From: Candidatus Woesearchaeota archaeon | GTDB lineage: Archaea; Nanobdellota; Nanobdellia; Woesearchaeales; GW2011-AR15 | Direction of reading: 5' to 3' | Length of the DNA stretch: 18,904 nt | NCBI GenBank assembly: GCA_023701075.1 | Contig: JAMPXQ010000008.1 | Coordinates: forward strand, 1-18,904 | In this document: piece by piece, positions 1 through 7,039 of the stretch | Numbering within the stretch: the first letter of the stretch is position 1 | Layout of the letters: each line of letters starts with the position of its first letter | The notes under the pieces: model-generated | Databases searched by the model: none | The model's input: only the letters and a program-made list of their open reading frames with translations | Told to the model about the DNA's origin: nothing | Translations under genes and position numbers: made by a program

Positions 1-21
1 AATGTATGGCACCAGGATTAT

Positions 22-33
22 GTATATATAAAA
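22..33 (-). promoter_or_regulatory. TATA-like box for a gene beyond the window
   Basis: Read on the minus strand this is TTTTATATATA, lying after the end of rpoN. With the roughly 26-base TATA-to-start spacing seen elsewhere here, transcription would begin at about position 1, so it probably serves a gene or RNA that starts just outside the window. A short T-run (minus strand, 51-55) between rpoN and this box may end the rpoN transcript. Both calls rest on short A+T-rich motifs and are weak. Confidence 0.35.
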
Positions 34-64
34 GAAAAGCAGCCGGATATAAAAATAATTGAAT

Positions 65-265
65 TTAGAACTTCTTGAATGCTGAGACAGTGTCCATCAA
101 GTCTACATGTCCCAAGAACTGTGCTCTGCAGCAGTATCTCTCTACTCCTAGTTCATCAAGCGTCTCCTTGATGTTCTGTTTCCTGTTGTTTGTTTTGAGG
201 AGGAAATCTTCCCACAAATGTGCGATTGGCTTTCCGCAAGACCAGCATCTTATAGGTATAATCAT
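65..265 (-). CDS. rpoN: DNA-directed RNA polymerase subunit N (Rpb10 homologue)
   Basis: Small zinc-binding subunit of archaeal RNA polymerase, the counterpart of eukaryotic Rpb10, which sits in the assembly platform with subunits D, L and P. The 66-residue product opens with MIIPIRC and has the family's cysteine pattern: C7-x2-C10 near the N-terminus and adjacent C45-C46 in a VERYCCRAQ context, followed by the usual GHVDLM segment. Length is normal for the family. The ATG at 265 is supported by a TATA-like TTTATAAA (288-295) centred about 26 bases upstream, implying a leaderless mRNA. In many archaea rpoN lies in a ribosomal-protein cluster (L13, S9, rpoK); here it follows leuS and has its own promoter. 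Not related to bacterial sigma-54, which shares the gene symbol. Confidence 0.95.
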   Translation of the reverse strand: MIIPIRCWSCGKPIAHLWEDFLLKTNNRKQNIKETLDELGVERYCCRAQFLGHVDLMDTVSAFKKF

Positions 266-287
266 AAGGCATTGGAAAAAAGAGGCA

Positions 288-295
288 TTTATAAA
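288..295 (-). promoter_or_regulatory. TATA box of rpoN
   Basis: TTTATAAA, centred about 26.5 bases upstream of the rpoN ATG. This places the predicted transcription start on the start codon itself, so the mRNA is likely leaderless. Confidence 0.6.
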
Positions 296-313
296 TATAT
301 CGCATAGAGGACT

Positions 314-372
314 AAAAAACTATCGCTCATATGTCTTCAAGAGGATTAGCTGCTAGTTTAATCGCCTAGCAG
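314..372 (-). terminator. Possible leuS 3' end: hairpin then T-run
   Basis: On the minus strand downstream of leuS there is a perfect 7-bp inverted repeat (CTGCTAG / CTAGCAG, 350-356 and 366-372) with a 9-base loop, followed about 30 bases later by six Ts (314-319). Archaeal termination relies mainly on T-runs, so the T6 is the more meaningful part. A second small hairpin (GCCCT-TCAC-AGGGC, 416-429) directly follows the leuS stop but has no T-run. No tRNA or C/D-box pattern was recognised between 266 and 436. Confidence 0.3.
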
Positions 373-436
373 TCATTTCTCTGGTTAAGAGCTTATTACG
401 AACATAGTGAGTATAGCCCTTCACAGGGCATTTTCG

Positions 437-3241
437 TTATTTCACAAGTATTGCGACTTTTCCTGGAAGTGCATTCCTGGCTTTGGCCTCTTTGCTTTCT
501 TCAGCCTTGATTATCTCTATCTCGCAACCAAGCTCATTTTTGAGGAAATCAACGCTTTCGTTGAGTGCAAGGGATTCTGCTTCCTTATCATATATATTCA
601 CACCGCTTTTCATGGCTTTCTCGATTATCTTCATTGCGTCCTGTCCATGTTTCTTTATCTTCTCGTTCTGCATGGTTTTTCCAATGACTGCCTTGAAATC
701 CCTGGTTTCTTCAAGCATCGGTTTTAGGATAGAGTAAAGCTCATATTTCCAATCATCAGCGATGAATAGTGTCACTTTTTGAGGTTTTATGTTCACAAGC
801 CTTATGACTGAATTTATGTCTTCAAGGGTTGATTTCACAAATTCTTCATTTGTCTTTGTTATCTCTCCGGCTTGTGGCCATCTGGCAAGTGCGATGAATT
901 CCTTCTTTCCTAAAGCTTCCCATATCTCTTCGCATATGAACGGGGTTATAGGTGCGAGCAGCAGAGTCTGGACTTCTATGAACCTTGTTATTGTCTCTTT
1001 ATTAGGGCTGTTCACACATCTTCTCATATACCATTTCAACGCATTCTGCAGGTCAAAGTAGGCAAGCTGGAGCGCGCTCCTAAAAAGGGTTTCTTCATAG
1101 TCTTTTGTCACTTCAACTATTATCTCATTGATCTTTGAATCCATCCATCTGTCTATATTGAGTTTCTCAATTCTTCCCTTGTTATGGTGCTGCTTTGCGA
1201 ATGCAAGCATGGCTTCAAGTTTCGCAGGCATGTTCTTTGCCATCTCTCTCTCAAAATTTGCATCGTCAATGCTCTCGCCGCCTGAAAGCGCAGTGAACCT
1301 TGCAGCGTCGGCTCCATAATCTCTGTAGGCATCTCTCATCGTGACAAAATTTCCCTTGCTCTTGGACATCTTGTCTCCGTCTACCATGACATGCCCGTTC
1401 AGTCCGAAGCTCTTAGGCCACTTCTCTTTTGGGAATATCGCAGTATGGTTGAATATGCAAAAGCTCATATGGTTCTGTATGAGGTCTTTTCCTGTGGTTC
1501 GAAAGTCCATAGGATACCAATAATCAAATTCTTCTCTCATCTCCTGGGCAAGTTTCTTATCCACTTTCAGTTTCTTCAAGTCTCCTTTGCCTAGGAAAAC
1601 ATAGTCAAAGAAATTGTCATCTAGCAGTTCTGCATCTATCTTCTGCAGCTTGTGTGATATTGTGTAATAGGCCATGTATATTGTCGAATCGCTCAGGGAT
1701 TCAATGAGCCATTTCTCATCCCAAGGGAGCCTGGTCCCAAGGCCGAATTCCCTTGTGCATGCCCAGTTCCTCAGCCAGTCAAGAACATAATTGAACTGGC
1801 TCCTGGTCTTCTCAGGATAGAGTTTCATATTGTCAAGGCATTCATGCGCAAGCTTCTTCCATTCCTTGTCTCCATACGCCATGAACCACTGGTCATCGAC
1901 AATCTTTATGATGCATTCAGAGAGCGAACGGGCAACGACTTTCCCGGTGAGCTGGAAATACCTATCTCCGAATTCGCTTGCGATTATCTCTTCTTTTATT
2001 GATTCCTTCTCATCCTCCACTTTCTTTCCGGAGTAGTCTTTCTTGAATTTCTTCTTGTATAGTTCATTGAGTGTCCCCTTATAGAACCCGTCCTTATAGA
2101 GCATCTCTTTGGCTTCTTTTAGCTTATCTTTGTCATTTTGGGATTTTATCCCTAGTTTTTTTATTATGTCTTCAGCAGGTATCTCATTATATCCTGGTAT
2201 CTTGAGTACAGCTATTGGTTTTATTGCCAATACTTCTTTCATCTCAAGCCCATATTTTTTGCATGTCGCTTCATCCTTCTGCAGATCATAGAGAGCGATG
2301 AGGTCATCAGCGCTGTCACTTGGTACAGAATGGACTATGCCTGTGCCGACATTTGTATTCACGAAACTGGCAGGGAGGATAGGTACCTCAAGCCCGCTGA
2401 ATTCCTTGACTTTTTTCCCGATGAGTTCAGAGCCTTTTATTTTCTGCTTTATCTGGACTTTCTTATCCTGGAAAGACAGTTCAAATGCTGTTTTTTCTGA
2501 GATGATCCAAGCTTCTCCATCTACAGTAGCTTCGCAAAGATCAGATTCAGGATTCACATATAGGTTAGTAACTCCCATGATAGTATCAGGCCTAAGTGTT
2601 GCGCTGACAATCCACTTCTCTGCAAACCTATGTTTCACAAGCACATATTCCTGCGGCGTCTCCCCTTCCCCTTCTATCCTGTCATGGTCTCCTACAGGAG
2701 TATTGTCTTTAGGGTCCCATACTACCGGAAAGTGCCCTTTTAATACAAAATTCTTCTCTTTGAGCTTTGCAAACTGCCATCTGATGAACTTGTCATAGCT
2801 TGGATTTAGGCTTGTGGTTATGAACGACCTCCTAAAGTCGATGGAATAGCCCATGTCTGTGAAGTCTTTCTTAGCTTCTTTTGGGAAATAGTCAATCCAA
2901 GCTTCTGGGTCGGCGAATTTCTCTATCTGTTCGTCGCTAAATCCCTGCATCTTGAGTATGCCCCATTGCTTTGGCTCTTTCTCTTCGATCCTTTTTGCAG
3001 CGCTGACTATAGGGCTTCCAGTGCAGTGCCATCCTTGGGCATATAGGACGTTGAACCCGTTCATCCTCTTGTATCTTGATAATGCTTCAAGCCTCATGGA
3101 TGAATAGAAGTGTCCCAGGTGAAGGTATGAATTTACATAAGGATACGGGAAATTCCCAAAAAACTTTTCTCTGTTGTCCGGCTTTGCCTCAAATATCTTG
3201 GCTTCCTGCCATCTTTTTATCCATTTTTCTTCAGTTTTCAT
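437..3241 (-). CDS. leuS: Leucyl-tRNA synthetase (archaeal/eukaryotic type)
   Basis: Cytoplasmic class I aminoacyl-tRNA synthetase that charges tRNA-Leu. With M7 of the longest frame as start it has 934 residues, normal for archaeal LeuRS. The catalytic fold shows the HIGH-like HLGH (about 41-44) and KMSKS (624-628, GDKMSKSKG). Between them lies a CP1 editing domain with TLRPDTIMG and SVPSDSADD; the latter and the following SQNDKDKL stretch resemble the eukaryotic cytosolic enzyme (see findings). A LeuRS-type C-terminal anticodon/extension region follows. I chose the ATG at 3241 over the one at 3259 because GGTGA (3246-3250) lies four bases before it. The upstream ATG would instead fit leaderless initiation from a weak TAATTATT about 26 bases away, so the start is uncertain by six residues. 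Its own TATA box lies at 3338-3345. Confidence 0.96.
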   Translation of the reverse strand: MKTEEKWIKRWQEAKIFEAKPDNREKFFGNFPYPYVNSYLHLGHFYSSMRLEALSRYKRMNGFNVLYAQGWHCTGSPIVSAAKRIEEKEPKQWGILKMQGFSDEQIEKFADPEAWIDYFPKEAKKDFTDMGYSIDFRRSFITTSLNPSYDKFIRWQFAKLKEKNFVLKGHFPVVWDPKDNTPVGDHDRIEGEGETPQEYVLVKHRFAEKWIVSATLRPDTIMGVTNLYVNPESDLCEATVDGEAWIISEKTAFELSFQDKKVQIKQKIKGSELIGKKVKEFSGLEVPILPASFVNTNVGTGIVHSVPSDSADDLIALYDLQKDEATCKKYGLEMKEVLAIKPIAVLKIPGYNEIPAEDIIKKLGIKSQNDKDKLKEAKEMLYKDGFYKGTLNELYKKKFKKDYSGKKVEDEKESIKEEIIASEFGDRYFQLTGKVVARSLSECIIKIVDDQWFMAYGDKEWKKLAHECLDNMKLYPEKTRSQFNYVLDWLRNWACTREFGLGTRLPWDEKWLIESLSDSTIYMAYYTISHKLQKIDAELLDDNFFDYVFLGKGDLKKLKVDKKLAQEMREEFDYWYPMDFRTTGKDLIQNHMSFCIFNHTAIFPKEKWPKSFGLNGHVMVDGDKMSKSKGNFVTMRDAYRDYGADAARFTALSGGESIDDANFEREMAKNMPAKLEAMLAFAKQHHNKGRIEKLNIDRWMDSKINEIIVEVTKDYEETLFRSALQLAYFDLQNALKWYMRRCVNSPNKETITRFIEVQTLLLAPITPFICEEIWEALGKKEFIALARWPQAGEITKTNEEFVKSTLEDINSVIRLVNIKPQKVTLFIADDWKYELYSILKPMLEETRDFKAVIGKTMQNEKIKKHGQDAMKIIEKAMKSGVNIYDKEAESLALNESVDFLKNELGCEIEIIKAEESKEAKARNALPGKVAILVK

Positions 3242-3245
3242 CCAA

Positions 3246-3250
3246 TCACC
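3246..3250 (-). promoter_or_regulatory. Shine-Dalgarno site that decides the leuS start
   Basis: GGTGA on the minus strand, four bases before the ATG at 3241. It is complementary to the usual 3' end of archaeal 16S rRNA and favours 3241 over 3259 as the start. Confidence 0.5.
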
Positions 3251-3337
3251 CAAAAGCATTATTGAGAGAAATTTAGAAACAATAATTACCTAAGCAGCAG
3301 TAATCCTGTTTTCATGGGAAGAGAATAATAATTGAAA

Positions 3338-3345
3338 TATTTAAA
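3338..3345 (-). promoter_or_regulatory. TATA box of leuS
   Basis: Minus-strand CCTTTAAATATTT. It predicts transcription starting near 3315, giving a leader of about 75 bases before the ATG at 3241, long compared with the other genes here. The box begins only about 13 bases after the stop of the upstream gene. Confidence 0.5.
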
Positions 3346-3358
3346 GGTTATTGCTAAG

Positions 3359-4948
3359 CTATGTTTCCCTTGTGCTGTATTCGTTGATTTGTTCGCTGCT
3401 TAAGGGGATGCTGCAGGTCTCTGTCTTTTTATAAATAGGATTTCTATTGTGGTCGTAGATTATCGCTCTTTCTTTAGGCAGCTTGTGCACTTCAAAGCCT
3501 TCCATGGTCTTAGCAATGATCTTAGGGTATCTGGAATAGTAGACCCAGTTGAAGGAAGTATATTTATAGCATTCCAGCTGTCCGTCATCATCGCTGTCTA
3601 TTGCAATTTCGCTATAAGGCAGATGATATCTCTTGTCAAGGATATTTGTCCTGAAAGTGACTTTTGGGAGTTTGACGCAAGAATTATTGCTGCATATGAA
3701 TCCATTGCCGCACGAAGGGTTGTCATATTTGCATCCGTTCTTTAGGGCGCAGCCATTATCTATGCATTCATGGTCTTGGTCGCACTGAGGATTATCATAT
3801 CTGCAGCCGGAAAATCTGGAAAGTTCATTTGTTAGGTTCAATATGTCCGATTCCAGCATCAGAATGAGTGTATCTTTCTCCTCCAATTGTTGTGATTTGT
3901 CCTTGTTTTGGGTTTCGCATTCATTCATCGAGATGTTCAGCTCAAGTATGTTTTGCTTCATGAGGATGATGGTTTGATTGGTTTCATATAGTCTTGTTTC
4001 ATATTCTTTAGTAGCATCAAGGCAAGCCATGAGTGAATTGTTTAGCTCGTTGATTGCAGACTCTTTCTCTGATATTGTATTGTTCATGTCATTCATCAGT
4101 CTTTCATGATGGCTAACAATTAGGGTGCATTCTCTCAGGGAGATGTTCATATCTATGATCTCTGAATTTTTCAAAGCCAGGTTTTCATCAAGCACATTAG
4201 CTTCTTCTTGGCAGTTCTGAAGATTGTTTTCGCATAGTGCTAAAGAATGGTTCAATGAATCAAGTTCAGAGTATGTATCGGATAATGTGCCTTCTGTTTC
4301 TTCAACTAGTGACTGGCATATTTCTATCTCAGAAAAGCATGAGACAAGAGAATTGTTCAATTCATTTGTTAGGTTGAAAAGATTTTCATAGTCACAAGAA
4401 GCGTTCTTTAGGGTTGTTGTATCATCATGTGTGTTGTTAGTTGTATTATGGGTGACATTAGCAACAGGTTCATCATCATTCCCATCGTCATTTTCACTCA
4501 TAGGATGATATTCTCCGGGGGTTGGTTCTGTCTGGGCCCATGAATCATTCACTAGTGAGAGGGATTTCCCCTTTGCGACACCGATTGTATAGTTGATGTT
4601 AGTTGAGATGCCATTATTCGTGATGCTTATCCTATCGCCGGTATTGCCAAGCCCATTCCCTATAGACTTGTCATCCACGCAGAATTTGTAGCCTGTGAAA
4701 TTCAATGTCGAGTCATTCTTGACAATCAAGAACGCAGTGTTGGCAGGGACAAAAAGTTCGCATGTTCCGCAGCACATGATCCTGTCTGACTGCATATTGT
4801 CTGCTAGTGTAGCATTTGAGATATTCAGTGCTGTTATGGTATAGATTTCAACCCATTCATTGTCATCGATTGGGTTAAACATTATTTCCGTTATCTGGAA
4901 TGCGTTCACGCTTGTCATCAATATCAAGGCTAAGATTAGGTATTTCAT
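3359..4948 (-). CDS. Secreted lamin-tail-domain protein with repeated coiled-coil stalk and cysteine-rich modules
   Basis: A 529-residue predicted exported protein of unknown function. Residues 1-16 form a Sec-type signal peptide (MKYLILALILMTSVNA). About 17-150 match a lamin-tail domain, opening with the typical ITEIMFNP and EWVEIY. A Asn/Thr/Asp-rich linker follows (151-185). Residues 197-371 are five 35-residue repeats, probably a coiled coil, each starting [LM]N-x-S-[LM]-x-x-C. Residues 381-424 hold two copies of a four-cysteine module (24-residue period, cysteine spacing 7-6-5). The last 100 residues are unrecognised and include an acidic DSDDDG stretch. I count 20 N-x-S/T sequons, so heavy N-glycosylation is likely. 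There is no C-terminal membrane helix. The ATG has a TATA-like tract centred about 26 bases upstream (leaderless). A surface or cell-contact role is inference from architecture only. Confidence 0.85.
   Translation of the reverse strand: MKYLILALILMTSVNAFQITEIMFNPIDDNEWVEIYTITALNISNATLADNMQSDRIMCCGTCELFVPANTAFLIVKNDSTLNFTGYKFCVDDKSIGNGLGNTGDRISITNNGISTNINYTIGVAKGKSLSLVNDSWAQTEPTPGEYHPMSENDDGNDDEPVANVTHNTTNNTHDDTTTLKNASCDYENLFNLTNELNNSLVSCFSEIEICQSLVEETEGTLSDTYSELDSLNHSLALCENNLQNCQEEANVLDENLALKNSEIIDMNISLRECTLIVSHHERLMNDMNNTISEKESAINELNNSLMACLDATKEYETRLYETNQTIILMKQNILELNISMNECETQNKDKSQQLEEKDTLILMLESDILNLTNELSRFSGCRYDNPQCDQDHECIDNGCALKNGCKYDNPSCGNGFICSNNSCVKLPKVTFRTNILDKRYHLPYSEIAIDSDDDGQLECYKYTSFNWVYYSRYPKIIAKTMEGFEVHKLPKERAIIYDHNRNPIYKKTETCSIPLSSEQINEYSTRET
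3677..3808 (-). repeat. Tandem four-cysteine modules in the lamin-tail protein
   Basis: Residues 381-400 and 405-424 share GC[RK]YDNP[QS]C followed by two further cysteines. Cysteines fall at 382, 389, 395, 400 and at 406, 413, 419, 424, i.e. identical 7-6-5 spacing with a 24-residue period. This looks like a small disulfide-bonded module duplicated in tandem. Confidence 0.85.
3836..4360 (-). repeat. Five 35-residue (105-base) protein repeats in the lamin-tail protein
   Basis: The motif [LM]N-x-S-[LM]-x-x-C starts at residues 197, 232, 267, 302 and 337, exactly 35 residues apart, and the fifth unit ends at 371. Thirty-five residues are five heptads, as expected of a coiled coil. The rest of each unit is diverged, so the period is visible in protein much more than in DNA. 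A second cysteine at repeat position 15 occurs only in the first two units (C211, C246). Confidence 0.9.
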
Positions 4949-4966
4949 ATTAACAGGTTTGTTAAT

Positions 4967-4980
4967 TTAAATTTAAATAT
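4967..4980 (-). promoter_or_regulatory. TATA box of the lamin-tail gene
   Basis: Minus-strand TATTTAAATTTAAA, centred about 26 bases before the ATG at 4948, predicting a leaderless mRNA. It forms a divergent promoter region with rpoL. Confidence 0.55.
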
Positions 4981-5068
4981 TTTTCGATTTTTGGATATAT
5001 GGATTGGAAAACTGGTTCAAGTCAGTAGTGTCCTAGGGTCAATGATCTTGTTTTTGCATTGCAAAACC

Positions 5069-5076
5069 TTTTTAAA
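5069..5076 (+). promoter_or_regulatory. TATA box of rpoL
   Basis: AAACCTTTTTAAACC, with the TATA core centred about 26.5 bases before the rpoL ATG; predicts a leaderless mRNA. Confidence 0.6.
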
Positions 5077-5098
5077 CCTCACTTAATTCCAAGGCCAT

Positions 5099-5356
5099 AT
5101 GGAAATCAAAATTCTCGAAGACAAGAAGAAAAGGCTAGTTTTTGAAATCATAGGTGAGGATCACACATTATGCAACGCTCTTAGGGATGAGCTTTGGAAT
5201 GATAAAACAGTCACAATCGCAGTCTATAATATCAGCCATCCGATAATAGGGATACCAAAGTTTATAATCGAGGCAGATGATCCAAAAGAGGCGCTTAAAG
5301 GCGCAATCTCAAGGCTCAAGAAGAAGAATAACGAGCTTCTGAAATCATTGAAATAG
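5099..5356 (+). CDS. rpoL: DNA-directed RNA polymerase subunit L (Rpb11/AC19 homologue)
   Basis: Archaeal RNA polymerase subunit L, which pairs with subunit D to form the assembly platform equivalent to the bacterial alpha dimer. The 85-residue product has the family's core: an N-terminal strand, then GEDHTLCNALRDELW (about 19-33), then a SHPIIGIPKFII segment and a C-terminal amphipathic helix. Length is normal. The start is fixed by a TATA box about 26 bases upstream. It stands alone and diverges from the lamin-tail gene. The T-run just after its stop (5357-5361, and TTTTTT at 5369-5374) could end its transcript, and the second run overlaps the promoter of the next gene. Confidence 0.95.
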   Translation: MEIKILEDKKKRLVFEIIGEDHTLCNALRDELWNDKTVTIAVYNISHPIIGIPKFIIEADDPKEALKGAISRLKKKNNELLKSLK

Positions 5357-5370
5357 TTTTTAGCTAAATT

Positions 5371-5378
5371 TTTTATAC
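5371..5378 (+). promoter_or_regulatory. TATA box of the AMMECR1 gene
   Basis: TTTTATAC, predicting transcription from about 5401. That leaves an 11-base leader whose very 5' end is GGTG (5401-5404), seven bases before the ATG. It is one of the few genes here predicted to have a leader. Confidence 0.5.
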
Positions 5379-5411
5379 TTTAGTTCTTGTCCTTATTGTT
5401 GGTGTTGCATA

Positions 5412-5987
5412 ATGGAACTGGAAGACGCAAAAGCATTGGTCAGGTTGGCTAGGGAAGCAATCTCAACATATTTCTCAAGGAAGCATATCGATATGGATTC
5501 CTATAAAGGCTATGGTGAGAAGCAAGGGGTTTTTGTGACACTTTCACTATATGGCAAATTAAGGGGTTGCATAGGTTTCCCAGAGCCGGTATATCCATTG
5601 AATCGTGCGGTGGTGGAAGCGGCAAGGGCAGCAGCATTCAAGGACTCTAGGTTTGCACCTCTCACTCCGCTGGAATTTGAAGATGTGACTATCGAAGTCT
5701 CAGTTTTGAGCGTCCCACTGCTTATTGAGGTGGATGAGCCGGCAGATTATATGGCTAGATTCATCATAGGAAAGCATGGTTTGGTGATTAAGAAGGATTA
5801 TCACTATGGTCTTCTCCTTCCGCAGGTATTCCTTGAATATGGCTGCACTCCAAAAGAAGCATTGGAGATGGTATGCGAGAAAGCAGGGCTGCATCAGGAT
5901 GATTGGAAAGAGGAAGGTATAGAGATATATTCCTTCTCAGCAGAGATATTTGAAGAAGATGAAGATGGCAGTATAATAAAAAAATGA
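5412..5987 (+). CDS. AMMECR1-domain protein
   Basis: A 191-residue single-domain protein of the AMMECR1 family, conserved in archaea, eukaryotes and some bacteria. The family signature LRGCIG is at 50-55 in KLRGCIGFPEP, with the usual DSRFAPLT and a C-terminal LPQVFLEY region. Biochemical function of the family is not established. In many genomes AMMECR1 is linked to a MEMO-family protein and a radical SAM enzyme, but neither partner is in this window. The start is supported by GGTG seven bases upstream. The tail is acidic and lysine-rich (EEDEDGSIIKK). The frame is intact with no sign of decay. Confidence 0.9.
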   Translation: MELEDAKALVRLAREAISTYFSRKHIDMDSYKGYGEKQGVFVTLSLYGKLRGCIGFPEPVYPLNRAVVEAARAAAFKDSRFAPLTPLEFEDVTIEVSVLSVPLLIEVDEPADYMARFIIGKHGLVIKKDYHYGLLLPQVFLEYGCTPKEALEMVCEKAGLHQDDWKEEGIEIYSFSAEIFEEDEDGSIIKK

Positions 5988-6040
5988 GTTTCAATCTTCA
6001 TTCTTATCATTCTTGTTGCCAGTCATATTCCTTCAAAAAA

Positions 6041-6049
6041 TACTTATAT
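6041..6049 (+). promoter_or_regulatory. TATA box of the mvaD-PMK operon
   Basis: TACTTATAT, preceded by an A-run, centred about 26 bases before the mvaD ATG; predicts a leaderless transcript covering mvaD and the phosphomevalonate kinase gene. Confidence 0.55.
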
Positions 6050-6070
6050 CCTAAGTGATTCATCAGTTCC

Positions 6071-7039
6071 ATGAAAGCCACAGCGATTGCGAATTCAAAC
6101 ATCGCTTTTGTGAAATATTGGGGGAAGAAGGATGAGTTCTCAAACCTCCCTATGAATCCGAGCATCTCGATGACCTTGGATGAGAATTTGAGCACTAAGA
6201 CGACAGTGGAGTTCTCTGATAAGTATGAAGAAGATGTCCTAATCCTTAATTCAGAGAAGTATTCAGATTCAAAGCTTGTCAGGGTCTCAAATTTCCTGGA
6301 TAAGATGCGAAAATTGTCTGGTGTCATCTATCATGCAAAAGTTGTCTCAGAGAATTCATTCCCTACAGGGACAGGGATAGCCTCATCAGCATCAGGGTTT
6401 GCAGCATTGGCAGCTGCGTCATCAAAAGCACTAGGTCTTAATCTCTCAGATAAGGAACTGTCTGGGTTGGCAAGGCAGGGCAGCGGCAGTGCATGCAGGT
6501 CAGTGTATGGCGGGTTTGTGGTGTGGGATGATGAATTTTCCATTCAGTTTAAGGACGAATTATTCTGGCCAGAATTGAGGGATATCCTGGTGATAGTGGA
6601 CAAGGATGAGAAGAAGATTAGTTCAAGGGATGCCATGAAGCATACTGTGCAGACAAGTAGTCTGTACAAAAAAAGGCTGCAGGCATTGCTAGATATCATA
6701 AGGAGAGTGAAGGCTGCGATAGGATCTAAAGATTTTCAATCGCTTGCTCATGAGATAATGAATGAATCAGATAGTCTTCATGCGTGTATAAAAGACACGG
6801 TCCCAAAGGTTGAATATCTTAATGAGGCTTCATATAGGATAATTGAGTTGGTGAAAAAATTAAATTCTGTGTCAACCATTGCAGCATATACTTTTGATGC
6901 AGGCCCAAATGCACATATAATTACATTGGAACAGTATGTTCCTGGGATAAAGAAAGAAATGCTTAAATTGTTTGGCGTGCAACTGATTGAATCAAGGCCT
7001 GGAAGAGGCATAAGATATAGTGAGGAGCATCTGTTATGA
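6071..7039 (+). CDS. mvaD: Diphosphomevalonate decarboxylase
   Basis: GHMP-superfamily enzyme that uses ATP to convert mevalonate 5-diphosphate to isopentenyl diphosphate, the last step of the classical mevalonate pathway. The 322 residues carry the family markers: KYWGK (15-19), the phosphate-binding PTGTGIASSASGF (98-110), SGSACRS with R143, and TFDAGPN with the candidate catalytic D276. Length is typical. Archaeal homologues of the same fold may instead decarboxylate mevalonate 5-phosphate, or only phosphorylate mevalonate at C3. The complete motif set and the adjacent, overlapping phosphomevalonate kinase gene favour the diphosphate substrate, but sequence inspection alone cannot settle it. 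Its stop overlaps the next start (ATGA at 7036-7039). Confidence 0.93.
   Translation: MKATAIANSNIAFVKYWGKKDEFSNLPMNPSISMTLDENLSTKTTVEFSDKYEEDVLILNSEKYSDSKLVRVSNFLDKMRKLSGVIYHAKVVSENSFPTGTGIASSASGFAALAAASSKALGLNLSDKELSGLARQGSGSACRSVYGGFVVWDDEFSIQFKDELFWPELRDILVIVDKDEKKISSRDAMKHTVQTSSLYKKRLQALLDIIRRVKAAIGSKDFQSLAHEIMNESDSLHACIKDTVPKVEYLNEASYRIIELVKKLNSVSTIAAYTFDAGPNAHIITLEQYVPGIKKEMLKLFGVQLIESRPGRGIRYSEEHLL

Noticed and set aside
75..356. A 93-codon plus-strand frame across rpoN and its promoter
   Set aside because: It overlaps rpoN antisense and runs into the non-coding gap; the protein has no recognisable features.
296..436. Possible tRNA or C/D box RNA in the leuS-rpoN gap
   Set aside because: Two hairpins are present, but I could not find a T-loop, acceptor pairing or paired C/D boxes on either strand; better explained as the leuS 3' region.
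2298..2798. A 166-codon open frame on the plus strand
   Set aside because: It lies wholly antisense to the well-supported leuS gene, has no recognisable domain, and has the Ser/Phe-rich composition typical of a frame opposite a Lys/Glu-rich gene.
6071..7039. Reading the decarboxylase as phosphomevalonate decarboxylase or mevalonate 3-kinase
   Set aside because: Both are possible in archaea, but the full motif set and an overlapping phosphomevalonate kinase gene make the diphosphate enzyme the simpler reading; not excluded.
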